A DNA stretch of 64,000 nucleotides from NCBI RefSeq assembly GCF_007859755.1, contig NZ_SJPF01000006.1, positions 310,010 to 374,009 of the forward strand, in the 5' to 3' direction. A model generated the notes under the pieces. The model was given only the letters and a program-made list of their open reading frames with translations. It searched no databases and was not told where the DNA came from. This stretch comes from Blastopirellula retiformator. GTDB lineage: Bacteria; Planctomycetota; Planctomycetia; Pirellulales; Pirellulaceae. Below are positions 15,427 to 25,298 of this stretch, one piece after another; positions within the stretch are counted from its first letter, which is position 1; every line of letters starts with the position of its first letter. Made by a program: the position numbers and the translations under genes.

Positions 15427-17859
15427 TTAGAACCGTGGGGCTCGATCAATCTGATCAAGCTCCGTCTGCAAGATCAGCATCCGCTCGTCGATCCCGGCCA
15501 GCGCCTCTTCGCTGAGCATAGCGCCGCCGAAGCGGACGCGGTAGTACGTTTCGACGATGGGCGCGATGGCGTCCATGGCGACCGGCGTCAGACGCTCGCG
15601 GAGGGAGTCGACGAACTCATGCGGCGTTTGCCCTGGCTTGCGTCGCATGCCTCGCTTCGCTAGGCGGCGTTCCAACTGTAAGTAGAACGTGACGCCATGC
15701 CGATTGAAGTGCAACTGCCGGCGAACCCAACGCCAGAATGGGACGCCAAACCGCCGCACGAGGAAGCGGCCTAAATGGTAGATGCCGAAACCGGCGATCG
15801 TGCAGAAGATCGTCAGCAGGCTCATGTACCAACTAAACCATTCCCCTTCGATATCGACGCCGATCTTGGCCGCCTGGTCTTTCACCCACTGTCGCCACTC
15901 TTCGTAGTTGAACCAACCGCCCAGCGGCCGCCAAATGCGATCGGTAAACGGCTTGTAGATCGCGTTCTCTTGGCGTTCCGAATTCATCTCGACCACGTAA
16001 TCGCGCCACATCAGTTCGAGATAATCGAACCAATCGAGCGTCTTGCTAAGCAGGCCATCGTCTTCTTCGTAGACCGCGTCGGTCTCGCCGCTGGGCGTCG
16101 GATCGAGTCGCAACCACGCGCCGACCGGATAGTTATCGCGAAGCGACTCCGGCAGATCTTCGTGTTTGATGTAGGCCTCGACCCACGCGTGTGCGTGCAT
16201 TTGCTTGACGGCGAAGTAGCCGCCGACCGAGTTGTACTCGCCCCCTTTGTATCCCACGACGATCCGCGAAGGGATCTGTTGGTACCGCAGCATCAGCGCT
16301 AAGGCGCCGGCGTAATACTCGCAATGTCCTGAGCGGTGATTGACGACGAAGTCCTCCAAGGGATCAAGATTCGGATCGCGGACGCGCGGATCGATTTCGA
16401 GCGTGTAGCTAAACTCCCCCTCGTCGGTAAAAAATCGCTCCAACGTCTCGGCGATCTCAAGATCATTTTTGGGATCAATCTTGGCGTCGGCGATCACCTG
16501 ACGAGTCGTCTGCTGCAACTGTCCGAAGGCGAAGACCTCGATGTCGTCCAGCGTGTTCAAGTACTCTCGAGTGCGGTAATCGAGCTTGTTCTTGTCCTTC
16601 CCGCGACTTACGACCGCCAGCAAGCGATTCTCCATTTCCGCGGGTCGCCAGGGAATCAGCACGTTGTATTGCGACGGTTTGGCGCCCAGAACGTCGGGCG
16701 TGGCGTACGACAGGAACCCGGCCATCCGGTCGTCGATGATTTCGCTGGAAGTCAGCCGATCGCGATAAGCCGGATAGACGCTGAACAACAGATGCCCATG
16801 CGCCGTTTGCACCAACCGCGTCCGCGGATTCAAGACGACGACTTGCCGCACCATCTCTTGTCCCGGAGGAGGAGTCGGCAACTCGATGGCCCCCTCGTCA
16901 TCGGGCGAATAGGTCGTAATCCAGCTCGAGGTCTGGATTTGATATCGATTGAGAACCGTTCCGCGGAAATAGGGCTCAATCGGCGACTCGCGCGGTGCGT
17001 CGGTCACGGGACTGCGAAACGCGACCCGCATCACCATTTCGTCGCTCTGCATGATGCGGCCCATGCGATCGAACGAAATCTGATCTTTAAAACCGGTCTC
17101 ACGCAGGCCGCCCGCAAATCGGCCGCCCCACTGGTCGCGACTGGGCCGCGGAAACGCGTAAAAGACGACGACGGTCGCGATCAACGTAACGAATCCCAAG
17201 CGGCAGACCTGCACGAACATCTGCCAACTCGAAAAGACGGTCGCCAGGTTCTTCGGCAACCGCGATTGCAGCACGACCGCTTCGCCCCCTTCTTCACCAT
17301 TGTCGACCAACTCGTCTCGCCCGCCAAACAAGGCAAAGACCGGGCGATTGTCGATCGCATCGTGCTCGGCTTTCAAAACGGGATCGACGCGGACCGTTTC
17401 GCGATAGATGAAGAACAAACTGAGCGTCGTCAGCGCGGCGAACATATACGCGACCAGCATAAAGCCAAACGAGACGTTCAGATTTAGCGCCGCGGCGACC
17501 ACCACCTGCAGAAGGCTCAAAACGCACAGATGCCAATAGACCCGCGTCGACTTCCGCTGGAACAGCAGCACAATCTGCAGATAGATCAGCAACTTGGCGA
17601 TTGCCTGCAGTTTTTGGGTACTGTCGCCGGGCCAGAAGTCGGAGATCGAGAACGCGACCGCCAACAAGGCGGCGATGTTGGCGAGATTGCGGTTCAAGCT
17701 GAACCATCGCTGAATGTCGGTCACGTAAACCGAAATGAACGCCGCCGCCACCGCCGCAATCGGCAATGCAGCGTCATCCGTCTCACCCCCGCCCAGCAAC
17801 ATCGCACCCAGCGCCGCCAAAACCGCAACGCTGATCTGCAGTAGCCGTTCGACCTTCAT
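15427..17859 (-). CDS. Membrane transglutaminase-like protein, TgpA family (DUF3488)
   Basis: An 810-residue protein. About seven membrane segments occupy the N-terminus (for example ISVAVLAALGAMLLGGG, LLAVAFSISDF, LGFVTLIATVVVFYAF). The periplasmic transglutaminase core has the Cys in RSGHCEYYAGALALML, His in MHAHAWVEAYI and Asp in WLRLDPTP, so the catalytic triad is complete. A further membrane segment (LTIFCTIAGFGIYHLG) precedes a C-terminal DUF4129-like region (RKPGQTPHEFV). The start overlaps the DUF58 stop by ATGA. In other bacteria the trio MoxR/DUF58/TgpA works on envelope proteins; the cross-linked substrate is not known. Confidence 0.9.
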   Translation of the reverse strand: MKVERLLQISVAVLAALGAMLLGGGETDDAALPIAAVAAAFISVYVTDIQRWFSLNRNLANIAALLAVAFSISDFWPGDSTQKLQAIAKLLIYLQIVLLFQRKSTRVYWHLCVLSLLQVVVAAALNLNVSFGFMLVAYMFAALTTLSLFFIYRETVRVDPVLKAEHDAIDNRPVFALFGGRDELVDNGEEGGEAVVLQSRLPKNLATVFSSWQMFVQVCRLGFVTLIATVVVFYAFPRPSRDQWGGRFAGGLRETGFKDQISFDRMGRIMQSDEMVMRVAFRSPVTDAPRESPIEPYFRGTVLNRYQIQTSSWITTYSPDDEGAIELPTPPPGQEMVRQVVVLNPRTRLVQTAHGHLLFSVYPAYRDRLTSSEIIDDRMAGFLSYATPDVLGAKPSQYNVLIPWRPAEMENRLLAVVSRGKDKNKLDYRTREYLNTLDDIEVFAFGQLQQTTRQVIADAKIDPKNDLEIAETLERFFTDEGEFSYTLEIDPRVRDPNLDPLEDFVVNHRSGHCEYYAGALALMLRYQQIPSRIVVGYKGGEYNSVGGYFAVKQMHAHAWVEAYIKHEDLPESLRDNYPVGAWLRLDPTPSGETDAVYEEDDGLLSKTLDWFDYLELMWRDYVVEMNSERQENAIYKPFTDRIWRPLGGWFNYEEWRQWVKDQAAKIGVDIEGEWFSWYMSLLTIFCTIAGFGIYHLGRFLVRRFGVPFWRWVRRQLHFNRHGVTFYLQLERRLAKRGMRRKPGQTPHEFVDSLRERLTPVAMDAIAPIVETYYRVRFGGAMLSEEALAGIDERMLILQTELDQIDRAPRF

Positions 17860-19067
17860 GACGACTCCTTCTCAGCGTTAATTTGGGCGCCGTCGATGAA
17901 TAGGTTTTCTAACTCACCCCGAGCGTCCGATAGGTACATAACCCGTCCGATCTCGGACCGCACCGTGTGGTCGTTCCAGACCTGCTGGAACGTGTTGGTG
18001 TCGGAAAGCTCCAGCTTGCGTGAGCTGAGGATCACCACCTTGCCGGTTCGCCCGACGCGCAGCGCTTCCAGCAGCGCCCGATCAATGGCGTCATGCGTCG
18101 CCGGCGTCACTTCGGCCAGCATGGTCATCGCTTCGTGCACGAACGCCTGCGAAACCGAACCATGGAGATTTTTTGATTTGGCGCCGGCGCAGGCCAAGTA
18201 CATTTGACAGCCTCCGACCGCCGAGAGATCGGCGACGACCGAAGCGGCCATGCTGACGATTCGCTCGACGCTCGCTTCTTCTGCCGCCGTCGAGCGGGGC
18301 GATACCCAGGCGTCAACAATGATCGTCACATCCTGTTCGCTCTGCTTTTCAAACTGACGCACCACCAGCTGATTGCGTTTGGCCGTCGTGCGCCAGTGGA
18401 TCCATTGTTTGGGATCGCCGGTTCGCCATTCTCGCAAACCGTAGAAGTCTCCTTCATGCATGCCGTGCGTGCGGCGACTGGCGGCATAGCCGGAGCGATC
18501 GTCTTGGATCATTCGCCGCCAGATTGGGGTCAAACGACCGATTCGCGGGTAGACGACCAGATCATCGGTATCGCCCAACCGCAACGTGTTGCGAATCAGC
18601 CCAAGCGGAAAGGCGGTCGATACTTCCAGCGGGCCCAAGCGATATCGCCCACGATGTTGAACGCGGGCCCGATAGGTCGACGTTTCCGGCGTACTGTTCC
18701 GGACGCGGGCGAAGAAAACCTCCACATCGCGGGTTTCGCCAATCTTGGGACCATCGACCGCTTCGATGACGTCGCAAGCGACGACGGCATAGACCGAACC
18801 GCGTCCCGAATTTTCGACGCACAGCTCAATCAATAACGGATCGCCGGCGCAAACCGAATGAGAAAGTTTGCGAGAGAACTTCAGTCGACGTAGCGACCCC
18901 TGGACGACGCGCCAGTTGTACAACAAAGGGCCGACCATCATGCAGGCCAGGACCATCAACAACTGAAAGTTGCGGATCATGGCGCCGATCACGATGAACG
19001 TCATCACGAGGAGATAGTAGGTCCCCTCGCGAGTAATCATGGAGCCCTGTCTGCTCCAGAACGACAT
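17856..19067 (-). CDS. DUF58 domain protein (MoxR-associated)
   Basis: A 403-residue protein with two N-terminal membrane helices (YYLLVMTFIVIGAMI, LLMVLACMMVGPLLYNW) and a DUF58 signature, GLREWRTGDPKQWIHWRTTA, near residue 215. A von Willebrand A-like fold follows (VTIIVDAW). It sits between moxR (66 bp upstream) and the TgpA gene (ATGA overlap). DUF58 proteins are taken to be partners of MoxR ATPases in membrane-protein maturation. Confidence 0.9.
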   Translation of the reverse strand: MSFWSRQGSMITREGTYYLLVMTFIVIGAMIRNFQLLMVLACMMVGPLLYNWRVVQGSLRRLKFSRKLSHSVCAGDPLLIELCVENSGRGSVYAVVACDVIEAVDGPKIGETRDVEVFFARVRNSTPETSTYRARVQHRGRYRLGPLEVSTAFPLGLIRNTLRLGDTDDLVVYPRIGRLTPIWRRMIQDDRSGYAASRRTHGMHEGDFYGLREWRTGDPKQWIHWRTTAKRNQLVVRQFEKQSEQDVTIIVDAWVSPRSTAAEEASVERIVSMAASVVADLSAVGGCQMYLACAGAKSKNLHGSVSQAFVHEAMTMLAEVTPATHDAIDRALLEALRVGRTGKVVILSSRKLELSDTNTFQQVWNDHTVRSEIGRVMYLSDARGELENLFIDGAQINAEKESS

Positions 19068-19133
19068 CCGGATCTCCTTTAGCGCCTGAACAACGGCTGG
19101 GGAAAATGAACGTCCGACGGATCGATCGTCCGC

Positions 19134-20075
19134 TTAGGTCGGCACGGCGACTTCATCCACGATCCGACCGACGATCGTCTCAACCGCTTCTCGCTGTCCG
19201 GCGTGAAGATAACCTTTGGGAATCACCCGGTGCGCCAAAACCGAAACGGCCAGTTGCTTGACGTCGTCAGGCACGACGAAGTCGCGGCCTTCGATCATCG
19301 CAAAACTTTGAGCCGCGCGATACAAGCTGATCGCGGCCCGAGTACTGGCGCCCACTTGCAAGTCGTCAGTATCTCGCGTCGCTTCAATAATGTCGAGCAA
19401 ATATTCATGAACCGAGTCGTTCATGTCGATTTCGCGAACGGCATCCTGCAATTGCTTGATCTGTTCGCAGAGGAGCACCGGGGAAAGTTCGGCCACCGGT
19501 TCGCCGCGACGGTGCGTTTCCAGAATCTGACGCTCGGCCGTTCGATCGGGGTAGCCCATCGAGATCCGCATCAGAAATCGGTCGAGTTGGCTTTCCGGCA
19601 GCGGGTAGGTCCCCTCAAACTCAAACGGGTTTTGCGTCGCGATCACCATAAATGGGGTCGGCAGATCGTGCGTCACGCCGTCGACCGAGACCTGGTTGTC
19701 GCTCATCGCTTCCAGCAAGGCGCTCTGCGTACGGGGCGACGTTCGGTTGATTTCGTCGGCGATCACAATGTTGGCGAAGATCGGACCGCGATGGAAAACG
19801 AATTCGTGCGTCTTGTTGTTGAATACGTTCGACCCAACGATATCGCTCGGCAGCAGGTCAGGCGTAAACTGCAACCGGCAGAATTCGCCATCCAAACTGC
19901 GAGCCAACGCTTTTCCGACCAACGTTTTTCCGACGCCCGGCACATCTTCCAGCAGCAGATGTTCGCCCGCCAGCAACGTGATTAAACACTTTCGAACAAC
20001 TTCTGACTTTCCCAGAACAACGCGAGAGATGCTTGTTTCTAGTTCCGCGACGAGACTCGTTAACTCCGCCGGCAT
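19134..20075 (-). CDS. MoxR-family AAA+ ATPase
   Basis: A 313-residue AAA_3 ATPase. Walker A is DVPGVGKTLVGKAL, Walker B is IVIADEINRTSPRTQSALLE, followed by sensor 1 in FMVIATQNPFEFEGTYPLPE and the Arg-rich SQLDRFLMRI. The family acts as a chaperone-like ATPase for partners with VWA or DUF58 domains, and the next gene encodes one. A promoter with a perfect -10 lies 70 bp upstream. Confidence 0.95.
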   Translation of the reverse strand: MPAELTSLVAELETSISRVVLGKSEVVRKCLITLLAGEHLLLEDVPGVGKTLVGKALARSLDGEFCRLQFTPDLLPSDIVGSNVFNNKTHEFVFHRGPIFANIVIADEINRTSPRTQSALLEAMSDNQVSVDGVTHDLPTPFMVIATQNPFEFEGTYPLPESQLDRFLMRISMGYPDRTAERQILETHRRGEPVAELSPVLLCEQIKQLQDAVREIDMNDSVHEYLLDIIEATRDTDDLQVGASTRAAISLYRAAQSFAMIEGRDFVVPDDVKQLAVSVLAHRVIPKGYLHAGQREAVETIVGRIVDEVAVPT

Positions 20076-20516
20076 TCAGGGCTCCTTCTCGGGCCGTGGT
20101 GATCGTCAATGCAAATCAAGTTGGGGGTATGACCGCAGTCTTGGTTGCATTATATCCAGATTTACTTTGTGCGCAACGATCCGGCTACGGTAAAACCATA
20201 GGGTGTCGCGGGTTGCCGCTTCACCTACCGGACGGGTGGACAATTGAACCTTACTCCCCCAATTCGTGGATGTGACACTTTCGCCGGCTGCGAAGGCGTC
20301 CGTGACCGGGTGGCGTTCGGACAACGCATCACGGAACGTTGTTTCGTTTTTACGACACGAAATCGAGCCCGCGGCGCCGCTGAAAATTGACGTAATGTCT
20401 CTCCGCAGGCCAAGTTTGAGAGATTCCCTCCGTAAGTCTTCGCTCCCCTGGCCCAGAAATTGCCTTCTACCAAGAGGAATGCTCCACCCTCCATCTCCTT
20501 ACTCAACACCCTAACC
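20076..20516. other. Divergent intergenic region
   Basis: Apart from the leftward moxR promoter at 20149-20176 nothing is recognised. No RNA gene or repeat was seen. Confidence 0.5.
20149..20176 (-). promoter_or_regulatory. Promoter of the moxR-DUF58-tgpA operon
   Basis: Read leftward: TTGCGC (20176-20171), 16 nt, TATAAT (20154-20149). Predicted start about 20142, leaving a leader of about 67 nt before the moxR ATG. Confidence 0.5.
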
Positions 20517-21635
20517 ATGACCGATGTTATCGAAGTCAACGATATTAGCGAACTTGTCGCCTACTCGGCGGTATGGAAGACGCTATTTAACCGCATGCCG
20601 CGGGCAACGTTCTTCCAGACGCTGCCGTGGCTGCTCGCTTATTGGAAGAATTTCGGGGGCCAGCAACGTCTGCGCGTGCTGATCACCTACGCCAGCGGCG
20701 AACCGATCGGCATTTTGCCCCTGATCGTGCGGGACGAGCGAACCCGTCTCGGCTCTTTTCGAGTTTTGACCTATCCACTGGCCGACTGGGGTTCGTTTTA
20801 CGGGCCGATCGGGCCTGACGGAGCTGCGACGTTGGCAATTGGCCTGCGATATATCGCCCAAAGCCCGCGCGACTGGGACTTGCTCGATCTGCGCTGGATC
20901 GAAATGGACGCGGTCGACCGAGGCCGGACCGCCAACGCTTTTCGGCTGGCCGGCATGACGCCGCTGATTACGCCGTGGAAAGAAGTATCTATGGTCGATC
21001 TCCCCGACTCTTGGGAAGACTATCTGAAGACGCGCAAAACAAAATTTCGTCAGAACGTACGAAGATTGATGCGGCGCGGCGAACTCTCCGGCATTACCTT
21101 CCATCGCTACCGCCCTGCCCCTTCGCCCGCTGGCTCGATGGACGAAAGCTGGGCTTTGCTGGATGAATGCATCGATCTTGCCGCCCGCAGTTGGCAGGGC
21201 GCCTCTCAAACCGGCACGACCCTTTCTCACCAAGGAGTCCGCGACTATTTCCATGACTCGCACGAAGCGGCGACGCGGTTGGGAATGTTGGATATCGGCT
21301 ATCTAAGGCAGGCCGACCGCATGGTCGCCTTTGGCTACAAGTACCATCATCAAGGAGAAGTCCAGGCGATGCGCGTGGGCCACGATCCAGAACTTCAAAC
21401 CGAAGGCCTGGGGACGCTGCAATATGCTCATGGCCTTCGCGACAGTATCGAAGTTGGCGACCGCCGTTTTGATTTCGGCCCCAACCATCTCGAGGTGAAG
21501 GCGAACTGGCGCACCAGTTTGGCGACCAGTTATCGCGTCTGCTACCACTCCCAATGGATGTTGCGGGCCCAGGCGCTGCGTTGGCATCGCTGGTTGAAAT
21601 TTCGCCGCAATCCGACGCCGGAGTCGATCGCGTAG
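20517..21635 (+). CDS. FemAB/BioF2-like acyltransferase (GNAT fold)
   Basis: A 372-residue protein from the ATG at 20517 (MTDVIEVNDISELVAYSAVW). The start is uncertain, because neither this ATG nor the in-frame one at 20460 has a convincing ribosome binding site. FFQTLPWLLAYWKNFGG near the N-terminus, and a C-terminal GNAT-like half with YKYHHQGEVQAMRVGHDPEL, match the BioF2-like (CelD-type) acetyltransferase group found near exopolysaccharide genes. It is cytosolic, and the acceptor is unknown. The neighbours do not form a polysaccharide cluster. Confidence 0.8.
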   Translation: MTDVIEVNDISELVAYSAVWKTLFNRMPRATFFQTLPWLLAYWKNFGGQQRLRVLITYASGEPIGILPLIVRDERTRLGSFRVLTYPLADWGSFYGPIGPDGAATLAIGLRYIAQSPRDWDLLDLRWIEMDAVDRGRTANAFRLAGMTPLITPWKEVSMVDLPDSWEDYLKTRKTKFRQNVRRLMRRGELSGITFHRYRPAPSPAGSMDESWALLDECIDLAARSWQGASQTGTTLSHQGVRDYFHDSHEAATRLGMLDIGYLRQADRMVAFGYKYHHQGEVQAMRVGHDPELQTEGLGTLQYAHGLRDSIEVGDRRFDFGPNHLEVKANWRTSLATSYRVCYHSQWMLRAQALRWHRWLKFRRNPTPESIA

Positions 21636-21645
21636 CGGATATTTG

Positions 21646-24600
21646 CTACGGCAGGTCTTCGTCGATCGGCACAATGCCGGTGTCGATCAACATCATATCG
21701 GCCCAGAAGAACGGATGACTCGCTTTCGCGGGCGGCTTCAACTCTCCTAGAACTCGCACGCGCGGTTCGTGAGCGATATCTAGCGGCGAGTCGCGGATCT
21801 CGGCGATCGCCTCTTGCCAGGCCTGACTCGCCGGCATCCCTTCGATTCGGGCGCCAATACCAGCGGTCATCCGAATCGCCGCATCGCCAGCGCTATGCCA
21901 ACGGCTGAGCGCCAACGTCTGCGTTCCGCCAGAGAAAGTCCCCATCACGGCGGAGAAGATTTCGTCGCCGTTTCCGCCCCGCTTCAGGCTCTCTTCGGCA
22001 GCGGTGTGAAAACCGGGCAGATAAACCGCTTGCGGCGTCGCCAGCGGCAGTGGGAACCAACTCCCCAACTCACTGCCTGGCTTTCCTTTGTCGATCTGGG
22101 CCAGCGACCAGCCATAGGGCAGGTTCTCAATGTCTTCCATATCGTCCATCACCACCAGGTTGTCCCACGTCTTGCCGAGCAAGCTAGTCGGGCCGGGCGT
22201 TTTCTTATCGAGCCGGGCCGAGTTTGCAAACGCCGGCGACAACTGCTGGTAGTAATAGTCGGTCGTTTCCGGCTCGTCGCGAACGTAGAGCCGCCCGGAA
22301 ACGATCGCCGACAACAACGGGCGGCGTCGCTGGTTGACTTCCGGAACCGAGAGCGACGCCAACGGAGCGTAGCGAATTCGGATCTTCTCGGTCAGCGCGA
22401 TTGATCCGCCAGCTCCATCTTCCATGTGCAACATTTCAAACGGCACATACCACAGCGGTCCGTCCGGCACGATCACCAGTTCTTCGTAGTCGTCGAAGAA
22501 CGTCGGTTTGAGCGTCGGCATCAACGTGGTTAACAACTTGGCCGAGTTCGCCTTCCAAGCGTCGTCTTCCAGCGTATCGACATCGATCGGGCCATCCTTC
22601 TTCAGCAGCCCCAGCGAGCGAAACAACTCGACCGTCTCTTTTTTCAAGGCGGCGGGATTCTCAACTTTCCAGTAGACGTAATCTTGCTTGGTGAACAAGA
22701 AGGCGAAGACGCCCCCGGACGAATTGAAGAAAGCGAGCACGACCTGCTTCTCGGGCAGACGCTCACGCAGTTCTTTGGTCGTCATCAGCGGCGGGAAGAG
22801 GAACGAGCTGCGATCGCGGCGCAGGGCGACTTCTCCTAGCTTGGTCTCCATCACCGAGGTCGTTTGGGCCAACTCTTGCAGCAGCTTCTCTTGATCGAAG
22901 AACTGATCTTTATCGACCGCCTGCGCCGGCAACTGCTTTAGCGCTTTCTGAATCTCCGCCGCGCGATCGAGCGAAGTCTTGAGGATCGGATACTTGGTCA
23001 GCAAGTCTTGTCGCTGCAGTCGAGCGTCCGTCGACAAGCTGGTCTCGGGCGAGTTGAGAATCCACCGCAGCGCCATTTCTCGGCCCCCCAGCGGCAACGT
23101 CGCGAAATAGCGTATGCGGCGAATGCGATCGGCGATCTCCAGCGCCAGCTCCGGCTGTTTGCGCTCCAGCGCCGAATAGAACCAACGCTCCAGGGCGACT
23201 CCGTTGGGATTGAGCTGGTAGGTGATCGTATCGAGCGGATCGGTCGCCCAGTCCGAGTCGGTCGGTTCCCGCAGCAGATTGTCGTACAACAGCTGGGCGC
23301 TGCGTTCGGTCAGGGCGCCGGCGGCGAACCATTCGTTGGTCAGAATCGTTTGAAAGATTCGGGGCGACGCGTTCCGCTGAATCGCGACCGCATCACGCAG
23401 CGCAGCACTGCCGGCGATCAAGTTACCCCGCTGATATTCCATCAGGGCGAGCTGATAAGCGTACCGGGCGCCGAGGCGGCCTTTGCTGATGTCGTTGCGG
23501 GTCATCGCGCGACGCGCTTCGTTGAGGGCCGCACCCGCTTTAACCACATCGCCATTGGACGAATAATGTTCGGCTAGTGCGATCATGACCGACGCCTTGA
23601 GGACGTCATACTTGCCGAAGTTTCGCCAAGCGGCCGCGGTGACCAATTGCTTGGAAATGAACTTCGGCTTGCTGACCAACTGCACGCTCCCCAGTTCGAC
23701 GAACGCCTCGGCGGCGACGTCGTATTGGTCAAAGGCGATCGCGGGAAAGGTCGCCTCGGTGAAGTAGGTCTCGGCCGCTTCCAGATTCTTTTGCTCGAGC
23801 GCCAGACGGCCCAGCTCGATCAGCCCGATCGCCGTCAGCGGGTGGTCATACTGTCCGCCGATCGTCAAATTCCGCTGAATGGCTGGAATCGCTTCCTGAA
23901 GTTTCCCGGCGGTCGCGTAAGCCAAGCCCAACTGCATCTCGACAAAGACGCCAAGCCAGTGATTCGGCGGGGCGGATCGCCGCTGTAGCGCCGTGATCAG
24001 GTTCTTATTCAGCGGATCGCTTTCGCCCATCGGCCCCAACAGTTGTCGCCGGCGACTGATCGCTAGCGCCAGACAGCGGGCGATCTCGGTCACCCGGACC
24101 GGATGGTATTGCTGCGCCATCAAGGTCCCCCCTTGATTGACGACCCGTTTATTCTCCGCGGCGCTATTCCCTTGCAGCGAGAGCATCGTGTCCGGGAACT
24201 TGCCGATCGCCGTCGTTCGCGCGGACGGTCCCCAGGTGATCGACGCGCGGCGATCGTTCGTCACCGGGCCGATCGCCAAGACCGTGTCGGTGCTGATCCG
24301 CATCAGCCAGTCAGAGTGTTGAATGTAAAGCAGAACCGCGGCGTTGTATTGTTCTAGCGCCTTGGCGTTGGCGCCCATCTGGTAATAGCACTCTCCCTTC
24401 ATCGTCGCATAGCAGATTGAGTCGACCCACCGACCATTGGCCGTTACCAGCGCCGTCGACGCCCCCCGGTCATAGAACTCCAGCGCTTGCGAATACTCGC
24501 CGGCATAGAGAGGACCGAGACCAAGGAAGAATGAGTTGTTTGGTTTCGAAGCGTCTCCGCGCTGTGCGCAGAGGGCGCCAGCTGGCGTCATGACAGCAAG

Positions 24601-24648
24601 AAATAAAACGAAAGCGGTCAGCCAACCGGATGCGTGCCGTGATGTCAT
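21646..24648 (-). CDS. Exported TPR and CHAT-domain protein
   Basis: A 1000-residue protein with a signal peptide (ASGWLTAFVLFLAVMTPAGALCAQ). Residues about 40-500 are TPR-like helices (for example AKALEQYNAAVLLYI, QNLEAAETYFTEA-type repeats). The C-terminal third is CHAT-like: ELVIVPDGPLWYVPFEMLHM, then IRIRYAPLASLSVPEV, LPGFHTAAEES and SGGTQTLALSRWHSAGDAA. The position usually holding the catalytic Cys of the caspase-like fold reads GTFSGG, so protease activity is doubtful. Export to the periplasm is unusual for CHAT proteins in defence systems. The gene stands alone. Confidence 0.85.
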   Translation of the reverse strand: MTSRHASGWLTAFVLFLAVMTPAGALCAQRGDASKPNNSFFLGLGPLYAGEYSQALEFYDRGASTALVTANGRWVDSICYATMKGECYYQMGANAKALEQYNAAVLLYIQHSDWLMRISTDTVLAIGPVTNDRRASITWGPSARTTAIGKFPDTMLSLQGNSAAENKRVVNQGGTLMAQQYHPVRVTEIARCLALAISRRRQLLGPMGESDPLNKNLITALQRRSAPPNHWLGVFVEMQLGLAYATAGKLQEAIPAIQRNLTIGGQYDHPLTAIGLIELGRLALEQKNLEAAETYFTEATFPAIAFDQYDVAAEAFVELGSVQLVSKPKFISKQLVTAAAWRNFGKYDVLKASVMIALAEHYSSNGDVVKAGAALNEARRAMTRNDISKGRLGARYAYQLALMEYQRGNLIAGSAALRDAVAIQRNASPRIFQTILTNEWFAAGALTERSAQLLYDNLLREPTDSDWATDPLDTITYQLNPNGVALERWFYSALERKQPELALEIADRIRRIRYFATLPLGGREMALRWILNSPETSLSTDARLQRQDLLTKYPILKTSLDRAAEIQKALKQLPAQAVDKDQFFDQEKLLQELAQTTSVMETKLGEVALRRDRSSFLFPPLMTTKELRERLPEKQVVLAFFNSSGGVFAFLFTKQDYVYWKVENPAALKKETVELFRSLGLLKKDGPIDVDTLEDDAWKANSAKLLTTLMPTLKPTFFDDYEELVIVPDGPLWYVPFEMLHMEDGAGGSIALTEKIRIRYAPLASLSVPEVNQRRRPLLSAIVSGRLYVRDEPETTDYYYQQLSPAFANSARLDKKTPGPTSLLGKTWDNLVVMDDMEDIENLPYGWSLAQIDKGKPGSELGSWFPLPLATPQAVYLPGFHTAAEESLKRGGNGDEIFSAVMGTFSGGTQTLALSRWHSAGDAAIRMTAGIGARIEGMPASQAWQEAIAEIRDSPLDIAHEPRVRVLGELKPPAKASHPFFWADMMLIDTGIVPIDEDLP

Positions 24649-24967
24649 GAAGAGAATTCCCGGTAGCTAGCATGAAGGGAGGAGCGTGCGCAAGTCATTG
24701 CATTATAAACGATTACCTATGCGCGACCCACAAAAATGCGGTAATTGAGGCCGAGCCGCCCTCAAATCTAGGGCGTGCCAGAGGGACAGCTGGGAAATTG
24801 GACCGGTTTTTCGGGTTAATCGGTTTAAGTATCCCCTCCCGTTCGGACGATACGGATAGTGGCGATTCTACCGAGAAGTCAGTGTGGACCCGCCTTCGAA
24901 TGATTCACTACCGGGGTCACGACGATCCTGTTTCAACGGACCGCAATTCCAGCGGAGTATTCCCACA
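24649..24967. other. Divergent intergenic region
   Basis: Holds upstream regions of the CHAT gene and of a small lipoprotein. GGAG at 24954 is the likely ribosome binding site of the latter. No repeat or RNA gene seen. Confidence 0.45.
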
Positions 24968-25204
24968 ATGGTCAAACGACAAGCCTGGATGAAAGCCGCC
25001 TTGGTTGGCGGGATTGCGGTCATGGCCGCGGCCTCTACCGGTTGCCAGATCGACGTCGGCGGTCAAACCCTTCCGAGCCCGTACTACATGACGGACGACG
25101 TCCAATACTATCCGAAGGGTCCGGAATTTATCCTGCAGCGTGAATCGGATCAGATGAAGAAGACGCTGGCCGAACAAGCCGAACTGCAGGGCCAAGGCTA
25201 CTAG
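24968..25204 (+). CDS. Small predicted lipoprotein
   Basis: A 78-residue protein beginning MVKRQAWMKAALVGGIAVMA with the lipobox-like ASTGC just after, so a lipid-anchored Cys near residue 26 is likely. The mature part has PSPYYMTDDVQYYPKGPEF and a charged helix SDQMKKTLAEQAELQ. The ATG at 24968 is chosen for the signal sequence and the GGAG upstream. A strong terminator follows 28 bp after the stop. Function unknown. Confidence 0.8.
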   Translation: MVKRQAWMKAALVGGIAVMAAASTGCQIDVGGQTLPSPYYMTDDVQYYPKGPEFILQRESDQMKKTLAEQAELQGQGY

Positions 25205-25232
25205 TAGCCCGAGCAACCAAGTCGAACAACCG

Positions 25233-25266
25233 ACGCCGCGCTGGAAAAATCCGAGCGCGGCGTTTT
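25233..25266. terminator. Intrinsic terminator between convergent genes
   Basis: ACGCCGCGCT (25233-25242) and AGCGCGGCGT (25254-25263) form a 10-bp stem followed by TTTT on the + strand. It ends the lipoprotein transcript and may serve the convergent hydrolase gene less well. Confidence 0.75.
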
Positions 25267-25298
25267 GCTGCGCGCTTGCGATCCGCAGCAAGTCATAA

